DNA of 64,000 nt, from contig NZ_BMMD01000016.1 in assembly GCF_014645655.1 (NCBI RefSeq), forward strand, positions 1 to 64,000, in the 5' to 3' direction. Below are positions 1-9,170 of this stretch, in pieces (positions within the stretch are counted from its first letter, which is position 1; the number at the start of each line of letters is the position of its first letter). The notes under the pieces were generated by a model. That model was given only the letters and a program-made list of their open reading frames with translations. It had not been told where the DNA came from and searched no databases. The position numbers were made by a program, and so were the translations under genes. Source of the stretch: Agromyces bauzanensis. Its GTDB lineage: Bacteria; Actinomycetota; Actinomycetes; Actinomycetales; Microbacteriaceae.

Positions 1-1281
1 AGCATGCAACTATCCCTAGTTATGCCGAACTATCCGACCCGAACATGCCCCTGATCAGGCGCTCCCGCACAACATCGGCATAACTCCGACATCAAGATAA
101 TCGATCACGGCGTGGCCGCGGTGGCGGCGGTCGGCTTCGACGGTGCTCAGCGTGGAGTTGGTGATGAACGCGTGATGCCGGTAGGTGTCGAACAGGGTGT
201 CCTGCCCGTGCTTGATGTTGCCGCTGAGGCGTTTGACTCTGCGCACCACGAGCCGGCAGCGCACCTGTTCGTCGTTCTTGCGGGATGTGAACGCGGTGAA
301 CGCGGTCTCGGCGACTTCCGCGTCGGAAACCCACCCGCCCGCTTGATCGTCCCAGACCGCTTCGGGGTACTCGATCGGGATCCACGCGTTCTCCGGGATC
401 GACGCGATCGCGGCGTGCACGGTCGCCCATTGCGGGATCGTGAACGAGAACCACGCTCTCGCGTCCATCACGGCGGCCACATGCGCGTGGGTGCAGAACG
501 CGGAGTCCCCGCGAGTCAGGACCTGCCGGTTCGGGACGATCCTGCCCGATCGTGGCAAGGGCGCGGGACGCGTACCATCCCGGGAGTCCCCGGAACGGGC
601 GTTCCCCTTGCGTAGCCCGGCTTCCGCGATCACCGGCAGGCTGTGATCGGTGGAGACCGCCGCCACCAGTGCGTTCAGTCCCCTGACACCGGAATAGCCG
701 TACGCGGCGCCCTGCTTCTGGTAGCCGTGGACCTCGCGGATGGTGTCGTCCAGATCGATCAGCACCATGTTCGACGAGCCGACCAGGGAAGGCACGTGGC
801 AGGCCAGGCCCTCCAACAGTCCCCGGTTCACCGCACCCAGCTGCAGGACGTGCCCGTGCGTGGCCTTCCGCAGGAAGGTGCCGACCGTCGACGGCGCCCG
901 CACCCCGGCGACCACTCGTTTCATCCCGCCCGAGCGCAGCACGTCGAGCCCGTCGGTATCGTCCGCGCCGGCCAGGAGCCCCGCGATCACCGTGCGGGCC
1001 TTGACCGTCCGGTTCGGCGACGGGATCGTCAAATGCTCCCGCAGCAACTCGCTCAGCCCGCACTGCTCGGCCAGTTCCAGCACCGGCACCAGCCCGGCCG
1101 CCGACACGAGGTTCGGGTCATCGAAAACCGGGGACAGAACATGAGAGACTCGCACCTGAGAAGTGTCCTTCCAAACGTGGCAACCGGTGATCTAAGCAAC
1201 CACCATTTTCCCACGTCAGAAGGACATTTCTTCTTCCACCACACCCCGACCCGTCCCCTCAAACCGGTGGATCAAGGTTGA
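1..1281 (-). mobile_element. IS1380-family insertion sequence remnant
   Basis: Holds the decayed transposase listed next and one recognisable outer end near 1260-1281 (CCGGTGGATCAAGGTTGAG), the kind of terminal sequence found on actinobacterial IS1380 elements. No matching second end is visible before position 1, so the element is cut by the window edge or has lost that end. The 1281 end lies inside a decayed gene to its right, so the insertion is old. Both boundaries are estimates. Confidence 0.6.
55..1155 (-). pseudogene. IS1380-family transposase, truncated and frame-scrambled
   Basis: Family members are DDE transposases of about 460 residues; this reading gives 366. The N-terminal half is family-like, including the first catalytic Asp region (LIDLDDTIREVHGYQKQG), and a second acidic block follows (RGDSAFCTHAHV). 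Between about 540 and 575 the family-like wording jumps to the next frame (YASRALATIG) and returns, which indicates two compensating indels. After RGHAVID, near position 110, similarity stops and the end carrying the last catalytic residue is absent. It should be inactive. What is seen is the frame switch and the early end; the family call rests on remembered motifs. Confidence 0.75.
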
Positions 1282-1742
1282 GTGTGGCATCCACGGCGCC
1301 GGGTTCGAGCGTCTCGATCGCTTGAACCACGGTGAGTCGCGCGAGCGCGCTGGCCCAGGCATCCGGCTCGCCTGTCGTGCGAAGGTGAGCAGCTGCGCGG
1401 AGAGGACGCTCACCAGTGCACCCGCCTCTTCGAGCCGGGGGCAGCTCGTCGGTGAGCCAGGCGGATGTCGCATGCCCCTGCCGTACGCGAGTGCGGGTCA
1501 CTTCGATGAGATCAGCTGCTCGCAACGCCTCCCACCACGCAGTCAGCGCAGGTAACTCCCACATCGACCGGACGAGCGGCTCTCCGCCGAACACGATGTT
1601 CAGTGAACGTCAGTTCCGCCTCGGTCATCCACCGCTCGAACTGACGGACAACGACACGCTCCTGGAACGACAGCCCGCGACGAGCAGGGTTCCCCGATGG
1701 CTTCTTCTTCCGCCGCGACACGATCCAAGTCTGCCGCATCAT
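1282..1742 (-). pseudogene. Frameshifted gene remnant interrupted by the IS1380 end
   Basis: No intact reading frame, but coherent protein-like segments follow one another in different minus-strand frames: from 1742 a start with a basic stretch (RRKKKPSGNPARRG) leading to ERWMTEAELTFTEH; then, shifted near 1600, a segment with WELPALTAWWEALRAADLIE; then near 1450 a third frame (LEEAGALVSVLSAQLLTFAR); then back to TTGEPDAWASALARLTVVQ. This is the pattern of one gene broken by at least three indels and cut at its 3' end by the insertion sequence. I do not recognise the family. Confidence 0.55.
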
Positions 1743-1763
1743 CCGGCCAGAGACCGGGTCGGG

Positions 1764-1797
1764 GACGGAGGGAGCGTGTCCCTCGGTCTCCTTTACG
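1764..1797 (-). other. Fossil copy of the tRNA-Ser(GCU) 3' half (possible old attachment site)
   Basis: On the plus strand GACGGAGGGA, six unrelated bases, CCCTCGGT and a CTCCTTTACG tail line up in the same orientation with the T-arm and variable arm of the tRNA at 1957-1989 (about 26 of 33 positions, with the loop diverged and one extra T). It lies about 160 bp beyond the tRNA 3' end, on the side of the decayed mobile DNA. Integrases often use tRNA 3' ends, so a worn att repeat is likely, though a dying tRNA copy is equally possible. Confidence 0.45.
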
Positions 1798-1952
1798 CAA
1801 ACTTCAAGCAGCTGAGCAATCTGCGCGGATCCGAGAGGCCAACGGATGCAGAAAGCTCAGCACAATGGAGATCGAGACAGCCCAAGTCAGACTGCAAATG
1901 TCGGCGAAAGTCTCTCAACCTCACTGAACGTCCCTGAACCACACTGAAAGCG

Positions 1953-2041
1953 CGGAGACGGAGGGATTTGAACCCTCGGTCCCCTTACGGGGACTCCACC
2001 TTAGCAGGGTGGTGCACTCGACCGGACTATGCGACGTCTCC
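1953..2041 (-). tRNA. tRNA-Ser (anticodon GCU)
   Basis: Read on the minus strand: acceptor stem GGAGACG pairs with CGTCTCC, followed by discriminator G. The anticodon arm CCACC-CTGCTAA-GGTGG carries anticodon GCU. There is a long serine-type variable arm (GTCCCCGTAAGGGGAC), and the T-arm is GAGGGTTCAAATCCCTC. CCA is not encoded. It borders the mobile-element scar at 1-1952. Confidence 0.95.
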
Positions 2042-2132
2042 TCGCGGTGCGCTTGCGCGCACACGCGAATGTCATCATAACCCGCACATGCCGTCGATGA
2101 CGATTCGAGGGAGATCCGAGAAGCATCGAGCG

Positions 2133-2150
2133 GCTCGGACGAATCCGAGC
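2133..2150. terminator. Short perfect hairpin after LCP1
   Basis: GCTCGGA, a 4-nt CGAA loop, then TCCGAGC: a perfect 7-bp stem nine bases beyond the stop codon of the LCP gene at 2159. There is no T-run, so it may be an RNA 3'-end stabiliser rather than a strong intrinsic terminator. Confidence 0.4.
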
Positions 2151-2158
2151 GGACGCCG

Positions 2159-3457
2159 CTACTCGTACTGGTCGTCGAGCGTCCGACCCGCGGAACAGCG
2201 CACGTCGGCGGCGGTCTGGCCCGCCACGTCGCTTGGGAGCGCCTCCGCGGCGGGTGCCGGCGCGGCGGTTTCGGTGGGCGTCTCCTCGGCCGGGACCTCC
2301 TCGGGAGGTACCTCCACGGGAGGCGCCGCGTTCGGATCGGTGGCCGACGCGAAGGCCGACTCCTGAGCCGCGGGGTCGAACGCGACCGGCAGGTCGCTCT
2401 GGAGTGCGGTGCGCACGTACTCCGCCGAGTCGGTCGGAGCGACAGCGCCACCCCCGTCGACGTACGCCGTCGGGTACTGGATGAACGCGATCTTGCCGAG
2501 GTCGGTGTCGTTCACCGCCTTGGCCATCGAGATCATTCGTGTCGGGTCCATGAGACTGCTGGACAACTGCATGTTCGAGAGTGCTGCCTTGGCGATCGAG
2601 TAGAGCCGTACGGGGTCGGCGAGGGTGCCCTCTCCCTGCAGCTTGCGCGCGAGAGCGGAAAGGAACACCTGCTGGTTCGAGATACGCGCGAGATCGCTGC
2701 CGTCGCCCACGCCGTGGCGCGTGCGCAGGAACTGGAGGGCCGCGATGCCGGAGAGCGTGTGGGTGCCTGCGTCGAGGAAGGTGCCCGTGTACTCGTCCTC
2801 GATGGGTTCCGCGACGCACACGTCGACGCCGCCGACCGCCTCGGAGAGACCCGCGACGCCGAGGAACTGCACGATGCCCGCGAACGGGATGGTGATGCCG
2901 AGCTCCGCCTCCACGGTCTTCACGACGCAGCCGAGTCCGCCGTGCGAGAGCACGCTGTTGATCTTGACGTCGTACAGCTCCCAGAGGGGATCGCCCGAAG
3001 GATCCTCGGGGTCGGCGCACTCGGGCACGTCCACGAGCATGTCACGCGGGAAGCTCACGACCGAGGCGTTCGAGTGGTCCTCGGAGATGTGCAGGAGCAT
3101 GGTGACGTCGTTGAGGACCGCGGTCTCCTCTTCGGGGTCGCCGAATGCCGTGCCCTGGCCCTCGCGACTGTCGCTGCCGACGATGAGGAGGTTGACGCCG
3201 CCCTCCATGGCGCCGATGTCGGGTACGCCCTCGAGCACCTCCTCGTTATCGAGTGTCAGCGTGGGTTTCACGGTGGCGGCGAGATCGAACGCGGCGTATG
3301 CGGCCACGGCCGAGCCCGAGACGAGCGCGACGGCGACGATGGAACCGACGATCTTGGCGAGGGTCTGCCAGCTGCTGTGCCGCTTCAGGCGGCCGTGGCG
3401 GGCGACGGAGGCGGCCTTCGCGGTGCGACGTGAGCTGTGGCGCAGGTCGTGGTTCAA
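2159..3457 (-). CDS. LytR-CpsA-Psr (LCP) family cell-wall glycopolymer ligase, copy 1
   Basis: LCP proteins move undecaprenyl-linked glycopolymers onto peptidoglycan at the outer face of the membrane. This one has 432 residues: a basic cytoplasmic start, one membrane anchor (about residues 32-52, IVGSIVAVALVSGSAVAAYA), then the LCP domain with NLLIVGSDSR, VSFPRDMLVDVP, KINSVLSHGG and LRTRHGVGDGSDLARISNQQ, and a Pro/Glu/Ala-rich tail. I chose the TTG at 3457 because GAGAGG lies 7 bases upstream. The longer frame would start inside the tRNA gene at 3498-3582. A paralog follows at 3696-4970. Confidence 0.9.
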   Translation of the reverse strand: MNHDLRHSSRRTAKAASVARHGRLKRHSSWQTLAKIVGSIVAVALVSGSAVAAYAAFDLAATVKPTLTLDNEEVLEGVPDIGAMEGGVNLLIVGSDSREGQGTAFGDPEEETAVLNDVTMLLHISEDHSNASVVSFPRDMLVDVPECADPEDPSGDPLWELYDVKINSVLSHGGLGCVVKTVEAELGITIPFAGIVQFLGVAGLSEAVGGVDVCVAEPIEDEYTGTFLDAGTHTLSGIAALQFLRTRHGVGDGSDLARISNQQVFLSALARKLQGEGTLADPVRLYSIAKAALSNMQLSSSLMDPTRMISMAKAVNDTDLGKIAFIQYPTAYVDGGGAVAPTDSAEYVRTALQSDLPVAFDPAAQESAFASATDPNAAPPVEVPPEEVPAEETPTETAAPAPAAEALPSDVAGQTAADVRCSAGRTLDDQYE

Positions 3458-3497
3458 CCGGGTTCCTCTCGAAGTCGTCGTCAATCGTGCGCGTACG

Positions 3498-3582
3498 CGG
3501 AGGGCGTGGGATTCGAACCCACGAGGCATTGCTGCCCACTGGTTTTCAAGACCAGCTCCATCGGCCGCTCGGACAGCCCTCC
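3498..3582 (-). tRNA. tRNA-Ser (anticodon UGA)
   Basis: Minus strand: acceptor GGAGGGC pairs with GCCCTCC, discriminator G. The anticodon arm CTGGT-CTTGAAA-ACCAG gives anticodon UGA. The serine long variable arm and the T-arm GTGGGTTCGAATCCCAC are clear. CCA is not encoded. It sits between the two LCP genes, 40 bp before the start of copy 1, so it may share their transcript. Confidence 0.95.
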
Positions 3583-3695
3583 TCAGCGCACGGCGATGCC
3601 CGTCTCAGGGCGGCGACGTGCGGCAGGCCCCGATTCTAGCCGAAGCGCATTTCAACGGGAGCCTTCCAGCCCCGCCTGTGAGGGTGCTGAGGTCG

Positions 3696-4970
3696 TCAAC
3701 CCTCGTTCGCGCTCGAGCAGCGCACCTCCGCGGCGGTCTGTCCGGTGATGTCGCCCGGCAGCACCTCGGCGGGCGGAGCCTCCGGCGCGGGCGTCGCCGA
3801 CGGGTCGGCGGTCGCCGGCGTCTGGGGCTGCGACGGCTCCGCGGGTTGCGCGTTCGGGTCGGCGACGGTTCCGAAATCGGTGCTGGCCGTCGCGTTGGGA
3901 TCGATCGCGACCGGACGGTCGGCCTGCAGCGCGGCATTGAGCACGGTCGCCGACTCCGTCGGGTAGACGGCGCCGAAGTCGTCGGTGTAGGCGGTCGGAT
4001 ACTGCACGAACGCGATCTTCGAGAGGTCGACGTCCTGCAGGGTTCTCGCGATCGAGACCAGCTGCACCGGGTTCTGCAGGACGGTCGACAGCGTCATGTT
4101 CGAGAGCACGGCCTTCGCGATGGAGTACAGCTTCACCGGGTCGCCGAGCGTGCCCGAGCTCTGCAGGGTGCGCATGAGCGAGGCCAGAAACGTCTGCTGG
4201 TTCGAGATGCGCCCAAGGTCGCTGCCGTCGCCGACACCGTGGCGGACCCGGAGGAACTGCAGCGCCTGCATGCCGGAAAGGGAATGCGTGCCGGCGTCGA
4301 GGTACGTACCGGTGTAGTCGTCGCTGATCGGCTCGGCGACGCAGACCTCCACGCCGCCGACGGCGGAGGACAGCGCTGCCACGCCGTAGAACTCGACGAT
4401 GCCGCCGACCGGGATCTGCACGCCGGTGAGTTGCTCGACCGTCGATGCGACGCAGCCGAGCCCACCCCACGAGAGCACCTCGTTGATCCTGGTGTCGTAC
4501 AGTTCGGGCAGCATCGATGCCGGATCCTCGGGATCCGGACACTCGGGCACCGTCACGAGCATGTCGCGCGGGAAGCTCACGACCTCGACGTGCGAGTGGT
4601 CCTGCGAGATGTGCAGCAGCATCGTGACGTCGTTCAGTACGGCCGACTCCTCCTCGGGGTCGCCGAACGCACCGTCGTCGGGGCGCTTGTCGCTGCCCAC
4701 GAGCAGGAAGTTGAGCCCGCCCTCCATGGCGCCGATGTCGGGCACGCCCTCGAGGATCTTCTCGCTCTGCAGTTCGACCGGGGGCCTCACCGACCTCAGC
4801 AGGTCGATCGCCGCGTAGGCTGCGACGGCCGTGGCGCTCACGGCCAACACGCCGACGACGGATGCGGCGATCTTCGCGGCGGTGATCCGGGTGTCGTGCC
4901 GCGGCATCCGTCCGTGCCGGGTCGGGACGGGAGGCTCGACCGTGGATCCGCGCATGCCCGGCTGGCCCAC
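3696..4970 (-). CDS. LytR-CpsA-Psr (LCP) family cell-wall glycopolymer ligase, copy 2
   Basis: Same role as the paralog at 2159-3457 and the same plan: 424 residues, a short cytoplasmic start, a membrane anchor (IAASVVGVLAVSATAVAAYA), an LCP domain with NFLLVGSDKR, VSFPRDMLVTVP, RINEVLSWGG and LRVRHGVGDGSDLGRISNQQ, then a Pro/Ala/Gln tail ending in the shared motif GQTAAEVRCSS. I chose the GTG at 4970, preceded by AAGGGGG; the open frame runs a further 61 residues upstream but that part is compositionally unlike protein. Two closely related neighbouring copies suggest an old duplication. Confidence 0.9.
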   Translation of the reverse strand: MGQPGMRGSTVEPPVPTRHGRMPRHDTRITAAKIAASVVGVLAVSATAVAAYAAIDLLRSVRPPVELQSEKILEGVPDIGAMEGGLNFLLVGSDKRPDDGAFGDPEEESAVLNDVTMLLHISQDHSHVEVVSFPRDMLVTVPECPDPEDPASMLPELYDTRINEVLSWGGLGCVASTVEQLTGVQIPVGGIVEFYGVAALSSAVGGVEVCVAEPISDDYTGTYLDAGTHSLSGMQALQFLRVRHGVGDGSDLGRISNQQTFLASLMRTLQSSGTLGDPVKLYSIAKAVLSNMTLSTVLQNPVQLVSIARTLQDVDLSKIAFVQYPTAYTDDFGAVYPTESATVLNAALQADRPVAIDPNATASTDFGTVADPNAQPAEPSQPQTPATADPSATPAPEAPPAEVLPGDITGQTAAEVRCSSANEG

Positions 4971-5031
4971 GGTGCCCCCTTCCGTCGCGCACGATCCTAT
5001 CCGGCGCGCCTGTGGGGGTGCCGGATGCCGG

Positions 5032-5862
5032 TCAGGGCAACGAGTCCAGCACCGCGGCGAGGCCGGCGTGATGGATGTCGGCGGTGACCTCGTCGGCGGC
5101 GGCACGCACCTCGTCGGGCGCCTGCCCCATCGCGACGGCGCGTCCGGCGGCACTCGCCCAGGTGAACATCTCGATGTCGTTGCGGCCGTCGCCGACGGCG
5201 ATCACGCGGTCGAGCGGCACGTCGAGCCAACCGCGCACGCGCTCGAGCGCCGTCGCCTTGCTGACTCCGTCGGGCGCGATGTCGAGCCAAGCCGTCCACC
5301 CGATGGAGTAGCTGACCTGGTGCAGGCCCATGTCGTCGACGAGCCGGAGGAACTCCTCGAGTTCATGGTCGGGCGAGATCACGACGACGCGCGTCGCCCG
5401 CCGGTCGAGCAGCTCCTCGAAGGTGACCTGCTGCGCGTTGTCGAGGTTCCAGTCGCTCATGCCCTCGGTGTAGAAGCGGAACCCGTCGGGCACCTCGACC
5501 ATGAACCGCCCGCTCGGCAGGTGGGTGCGGATGCGCTCGAGCACCGCGGTCGGGTCGAAGGTCTCGACGTGTGCGCGGACGTACCCCTCGGATGCCGCAT
5601 CGTCGCGCTGCATCGTGATCGCACCGTTGGCGCACACGACGTACTCGGGCGCGAGGCCGAGGCGTTCGAGCACGGGGCCGGTGGTGGCCCACGAGCGGCC
5701 GGTCGCGAGCGTGACCTCATGTCCGCGGGTGACCGCGGAGGTGACCGCCTCGGCGACGCGCTCGTCGATCGTCTCGTCTTCATGCAGGATCGTGCCGTCG
5801 ACGTCGAGCGCGACGAGCCAGGGCTCGGGCGCGGCGTGGGCCCGCGGCATCCGCTCGCTCAC
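5032..5862 (-). CDS. HAD-superfamily (Cof-type) phosphatase
   Basis: Probable small-molecule phosphatase of 276 residues, cytoplasmic. The nucleophile motif VALDVDGTI lies near residue 15 and motif IV ([12 protein letters not shown]) near the C-terminus; the C2-type cap lies between, as in Cof/YbiV enzymes that hydrolyse sugar phosphates or nucleotides. The substrate cannot be read from sequence. The GTG start at 5862 overlaps the serS stop by four bases (GTGA), indicating translational coupling; an in-frame ATG four codons later is the alternative. Confidence 0.85.
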   Translation of the reverse strand: MSERMPRAHAAPEPWLVALDVDGTILHEDETIDERVAEAVTSAVTRGHEVTLATGRSWATTGPVLERLGLAPEYVVCANGAITMQRDDAASEGYVRAHVETFDPTAVLERIRTHLPSGRFMVEVPDGFRFYTEGMSDWNLDNAQQVTFEELLDRRATRVVVISPDHELEEFLRLVDDMGLHQVSYSIGWTAWLDIAPDGVSKATALERVRGWLDVPLDRVIAVGDGRNDIEMFTWASAAGRAVAMGQAPDEVRAAADEVTADIHHAGLAAVLDSLP

Positions 5863-7127
5863 CGTGCGACGGGCTCCAGCACCTCGACGCCGCCGAGGTA
5901 GCCGCGCAATGCCTCGGGCACGACGACCGCGCCGTCGGCCTGCTGGTGCGTCTCGAGGATCGCGACGATCCAGCGCGTCGTGGCGAGCGTGCCGTTGAGG
6001 GTGGCGACGGGTGCGGTCTTCCCGCCGTCGGTGCGGTGACGGATGTCGAGGCGACGCGCCTGGAAGGTCGTGCAGTTCGAGGTGGACGTGAGCTCGCGGT
6101 ATGCCCCCTGCGTCGGCACCCACGCTTCGATGTCGTACTTGCGCGCGGCGCTCGACCCGAGGTCGCCCGCGGCGACGTCGATGACGCGGTAGGCGAGGCC
6201 GAGGCTCTGCAGCATCTCCTCCTGCCAGGTCAGCAGGCGCTCGTGCTCCGCCTCGGCGTCGTCGGGCAACGCGAAGCTGAACATCTCGAGCTTGTTGAAC
6301 TGGTGCACCCGGATGATGCCGCGGGTGTCCTTGCCGCCACTGCCCGCCTCGCGCCGGTAGCACGTCGACCAGCCCGCGTACCGGGTGGGGCCGCTCGACA
6401 GGTCGAGGATCTCGTCGGCGTGGTAGCCGGCGAGCGCGACCTCGCTCGTGCCCGTGAGATAGAGCTCGTCGTCGGGCAGGTAGTAGATCTCGTCGGAGTG
6501 CGCGCCGAGGAATCCGGTGCCCTGCATGATCTCGGGCCGCACGAGCGTCGGGGTGATGAGCGGCGTGAAGCCGGCCGCGAGCGCCCGGTCGAGGCCCATC
6601 GTCATGAGCGCCAGCTCGAGCCGCGCCCCGATCCCCTTGAGGTAATGGAAGCGCGCACCCGAGACCTTCGCGCCGCGCTGCATGTCGATGGCGTCGAGCA
6701 GCTCGCCGATCTCGAGGTGGTCGCGGGGCTCGAACCCGAACGCCGGGAGGTCGCCGACCTCCTTGAGCACGACGTAGTCGTCTTCACCGCCTCCGGGCAC
6801 GCCGTCGATGACGACGTTGCCGATGCGCTGCACGACCTCGATGAACTCGGAATCCGCGTCGTTCGCGGCCTGGCTCGCGGCCTTCACGCGCGCCGCGAGC
6901 TCCTGTGCCTCCGACAGGAGGGCGGCCTTCGCCACCTTCGGTGCCTGCGCAACCTGCTTGCCGAACGCGTTCTGCTCGGCACGCAGGGACTCGAACACGG
7001 CGATCGCCGTGCGGCGCGCGGCATCCGCCTCGACGGCCGCGTCGACGAGCGCTGTGGATTCGCCGCGCAGCTCCTGCGAACGCTTGATCAGCTCGGGGTT
7101 CTCGCGGAGCAGCACAGGGTCGATCAC
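5859..7127 (-). CDS. serS: Seryl-tRNA synthetase
   Basis: Charges tRNA-Ser with serine; 422 residues, the normal length. The N-terminal coiled-coil arm (about residues 30-100) precedes the class II core: motif 2 is visible ([16 protein letters not shown], with the following RVHQF), and motif 3 lies near the C-terminus ([13 protein letters not shown]). The start is GTG at 7127. A TAGACT -10 box at 7135-7140 lies 7 bases upstream with no Shine-Dalgarno, so the mRNA is probably leaderless. The HAD phosphatase gene follows with a 4-base overlap. Two tRNA-Ser genes lie 2-5 kb away in the same orientation. Confidence 0.97.
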   Translation of the reverse strand: MIDPVLLRENPELIKRSQELRGESTALVDAAVEADAARRTAIAVFESLRAEQNAFGKQVAQAPKVAKAALLSEAQELAARVKAASQAANDADSEFIEVVQRIGNVVIDGVPGGGEDDYVVLKEVGDLPAFGFEPRDHLEIGELLDAIDMQRGAKVSGARFHYLKGIGARLELALMTMGLDRALAAGFTPLITPTLVRPEIMQGTGFLGAHSDEIYYLPDDELYLTGTSEVALAGYHADEILDLSSGPTRYAGWSTCYRREAGSGGKDTRGIIRVHQFNKLEMFSFALPDDAEAEHERLLTWQEEMLQSLGLAYRVIDVAAGDLGSSAARKYDIEAWVPTQGAYRELTSTSNCTTFQARRLDIRHRTDGGKTAPVATLNGTLATTRWIVAILETHQQADGAVVVPEALRGYLGGVEVLEPVAR

Positions 7128-7211
7128 CCGAGCAAGTCTAGTCGGGGCATCCGTCGCGTCCGCGTGCCCCGAGCGGTTCGTCGCCGGGGCGTATGCAATA
7201 CCGTTGGCTTC

Positions 7212-8222
7212 GTGACGGCGCGTGCGAACGACCAGTTGACGGATGCCGCGGCCGGGCGTCCGAGGGCCGCGGTCATCTTCAACCCGACGAAGGGCGGGCT
7301 CGACGAGTTGCGCGACGCCGTCGCCCGCGCCGAGCGCCTCCAGGAGTTCGCACCATCGCTGTGGCTCGAGACCACCGCCGAAGACCCGGGCAAGGGCATG
7401 GCGCGCGAGGCGCTCGCGGCCGGAGTCGACCTCGTCATCGCGGTCGGGGGCGACGGCACCGTGCGGGCGGTGGCGGCGGCCCTTCGCGACACGGGAATTC
7501 CTCTCGGACTCGTGCCGCTCGGCACGGGCAACCTGTTCGCCCGCAACCTCGGCATCCCCGTGAACGACCAGTTCGATGCGGTGGTGCTCGCCTTCTCGGG
7601 CCTGGATCGCGCCGTCGACGTGCTCGTGGCCGACCTCACGCGGCCCGACGGGAGCATCGAGTCGCACGTGTCGCTCGTCATGAGCGGCATCGGCATCGAC
7701 GCGACGATGATCGCGACCACCAACCCCGAGCTGAAACGGCGCGTCGGGTGGCTCGCCTACGTCGACGCCGGGCTGCGCGCGATCCCCGCGTCCAAGCCCT
7801 TCCGCGCCGTGCACCGCATGGACGGCGGGCGCCCCCGCCGTTCGCGCGTCTCGAGCATGCTCATCGCGAACCTCGGCTACCTGCCCGGCAATCTCGAGCT
7901 CATCCCCGACGCCGAGCTCGACGACGGGCACCTCGACGTCGTGCGGCTGCAGCCCCGCAACGCCTGGGGCTGGCTGCTCATATGGCGCAAGGTCGCGTGG
8001 GAGAACCGGGTGCTCGCCAAGTCGGCGATCGGCCGCCAGCTCATCGACCTCACCGGCGGCAACCGCCGGCGCGAGATCGTCTACTCGCGCGGCCGGTCGG
8101 TCGACGTCTCGATCGAGGGTGAGCCCCAGGAGGTCGAGATCGACGGCGAGGAGTTCGGCGTCGTGACGGCGGCGCGGTTCGCGGTCGACCCGGCCGCGCT
8201 CATCGTGCGCGTGGAGCGGTAA
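7212..8222 (+). CDS. Diacylglycerol/lipid kinase (DagK family)
   Basis: Phosphorylates diacylglycerol or a related lipid, recycling it into phospholipid synthesis. It has 336 residues: the N-terminal catalytic domain has [10 protein letters not shown], the ATP loop [13 protein letters not shown] and [15 protein letters not shown]; the beta-sandwich C-terminal part ends in [16 protein letters not shown]. The GTG at 7212 has TACCGT 7 bases upstream and no Shine-Dalgarno, which fits leaderless initiation. It is divergent from serS with an 84-bp gap. Its last 142 bp overlap a minus-strand membrane-protein gene. Confidence 0.9.
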   Translation: MTARANDQLTDAAAGRPRAAVIFNPTKGGLDELRDAVARAERLQEFAPSLWLETTAEDPGKGMAREALAAGVDLVIAVGGDGTVRAVAAALRDTGIPLGLVPLGTGNLFARNLGIPVNDQFDAVVLAFSGLDRAVDVLVADLTRPDGSIESHVSLVMSGIGIDATMIATTNPELKRRVGWLAYVDAGLRAIPASKPFRAVHRMDGGRPRRSRVSSMLIANLGYLPGNLELIPDAELDDGHLDVVRLQPRNAWGWLLIWRKVAWENRVLAKSAIGRQLIDLTGGNRRREIVYSRGRSVDVSIEGEPQEVEIDGEEFGVVTAARFAVDPAALIVRVER

Positions 8223-8491
8223 CGGCCTCGGCCCGGTCGGCTCGACGCTGCCCCGACGATGATGATGCCGAGCGTCGCCGAGACGCCGAGCATCGTCGCC
8301 CATGGGGGGACGGACTGCACGGCCTGGATGAGCCGCTCCTCCCAGAGCTGCTCCTCGGTGGGCTCCCCCTGCCACGAGCTGCCCTGGTAGTCGACGACGA
8401 CGCCGAGCGCCCACGTCGCCGCGATCACCGACAGCACCACCGCGACCGCGAGCAGGATCGCGGCCGGGTTCCGCAACAGGCCCGGAATCAC
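8081..8491 (-). CDS. Small two-helix membrane protein overlapping dagK
   Basis: 136 residues, unknown function. Two hydrophobic helices (about 10-30, [20 protein letters not shown]; about 65-85, [18 protein letters not shown]) flank an acidic loop with [18 protein letters not shown]. The GTG start at 8491 overlaps the stop of the upstream membrane gene (GTGA), with GAGGAG just before, so the two are coupled. The Ser/Thr-rich last third is read antisense through the 3' end of dagK and may be a read-through tail rather than conserved protein. Confidence 0.65.
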   Translation of the reverse strand: MIPGLLRNPAAILLAVAVVLSVIAATWALGVVVDYQGSSWQGEPTEEQLWEERLIQAVQSVPPWATMLGVSATLGIIIVGAASSRPGRGRYRSTRTMSAAGSTANRAAVTTPNSSPSISTSWGSPSIETSTDRPRE

Positions 8492-9138
8492 GATGGCTCC
8501 TCGTAGCCGCGCGCGTGTCGCACGCCCGTCCAGACGAGCATCGCGACGAGGCCGAGCAGGCCGGCCTCGACGAGCGACGGCGCAACCATCCAGCCGAGAA
8601 GCTGCAACCAGCGATCCGACTCGTTGCTGGGGCCGGAGTAGAAGTCCTGGCTCACGATCGACGACCACCAGAGCGCGACGCCGACGACGGACGCGACCAC
8701 GGCCACGCCCCAGCCCGCGATGAACCACGGCGCGATGCTCGACGGCCGCTCGGGACTCGGCGTCTCGAAGAGCGCGGCGAGCCCCGGCTCGTCGTCGGGA
8801 ACGGACGGCTGCCGGGCATTCATGCGAGCGGACGTCTCGCCGCCCTGCAGCCGCTCCCCCTCTGCGCGTGCGACGTGAGCGAGCGTCTCCGCGGCCCGGC
8901 CATCGGCCTCGACGGCCGCGAGGCCGCCCGGAATGGAGGCGGGGTCGGATGTCGCGGGCGACCCCATCGGCGCGGCCGCCACCTGCCCGGCCGTCGGCGC
9001 CGTCAGCGCGACCGGCGCGTCCGGAGCCTCGGCGATGACCGATCCCTCGGCGGCTCCAGCCGCGGCATCCGGAACATAGCCCCGCTGGAAGCGGGGGTCG
9101 AAGCGCGGATCGATCCGCGGAGTCTTCGCCTCGCTCAC
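8488..9138 (-). CDS. Membrane protein with long Ala/Pro-rich cytoplasmic N-terminus
   Basis: 216 residues, unknown function. The first 125 residues are hydrophilic (opening [19 protein letters not shown], then Ala/Pro/Glu-rich), followed by two membrane helices (about 130-150, [20 protein letters not shown]; about 180-200, [18 protein letters not shown]) and a short tail. It begins 33 bp after pheA and overlaps the next membrane gene by four bases, so pheA and both membrane genes probably form one transcript. The two neighbours likely act together in the membrane; nothing shows their substrate. Confidence 0.8.
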   Translation of the reverse strand: MSEAKTPRIDPRFDPRFQRGYVPDAAAGAAEGSVIAEAPDAPVALTAPTAGQVAAAPMGSPATSDPASIPGGLAAVEADGRAAETLAHVARAEGERLQGGETSARMNARQPSVPDDEPGLAALFETPSPERPSSIAPWFIAGWGVAVVASVVGVALWWSSIVSQDFYSGPSNESDRWLQLLGWMVAPSLVEAGLLGLVAMLVWTGVRHARGYEEPS

Positions 9139-9170
9139 ACCTCCCCCTCTCCGATACGCCCGCGGCAGCC

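Noticed and set aside
3458-3529. Upstream extension of LCP1 to an ATG at 3529
   Set aside because: Those residues are read through the tRNA-Ser(UGA) T-arm; the TTG at 3457 has a proper Shine-Dalgarno.
2625-5087. An 820-codon plus-strand open frame opposite the LCP genes
   Set aside because: Arg/Gly/His-rich shadow of two clear LCP genes and a tRNA on the other strand; no domain, no ribosome site.
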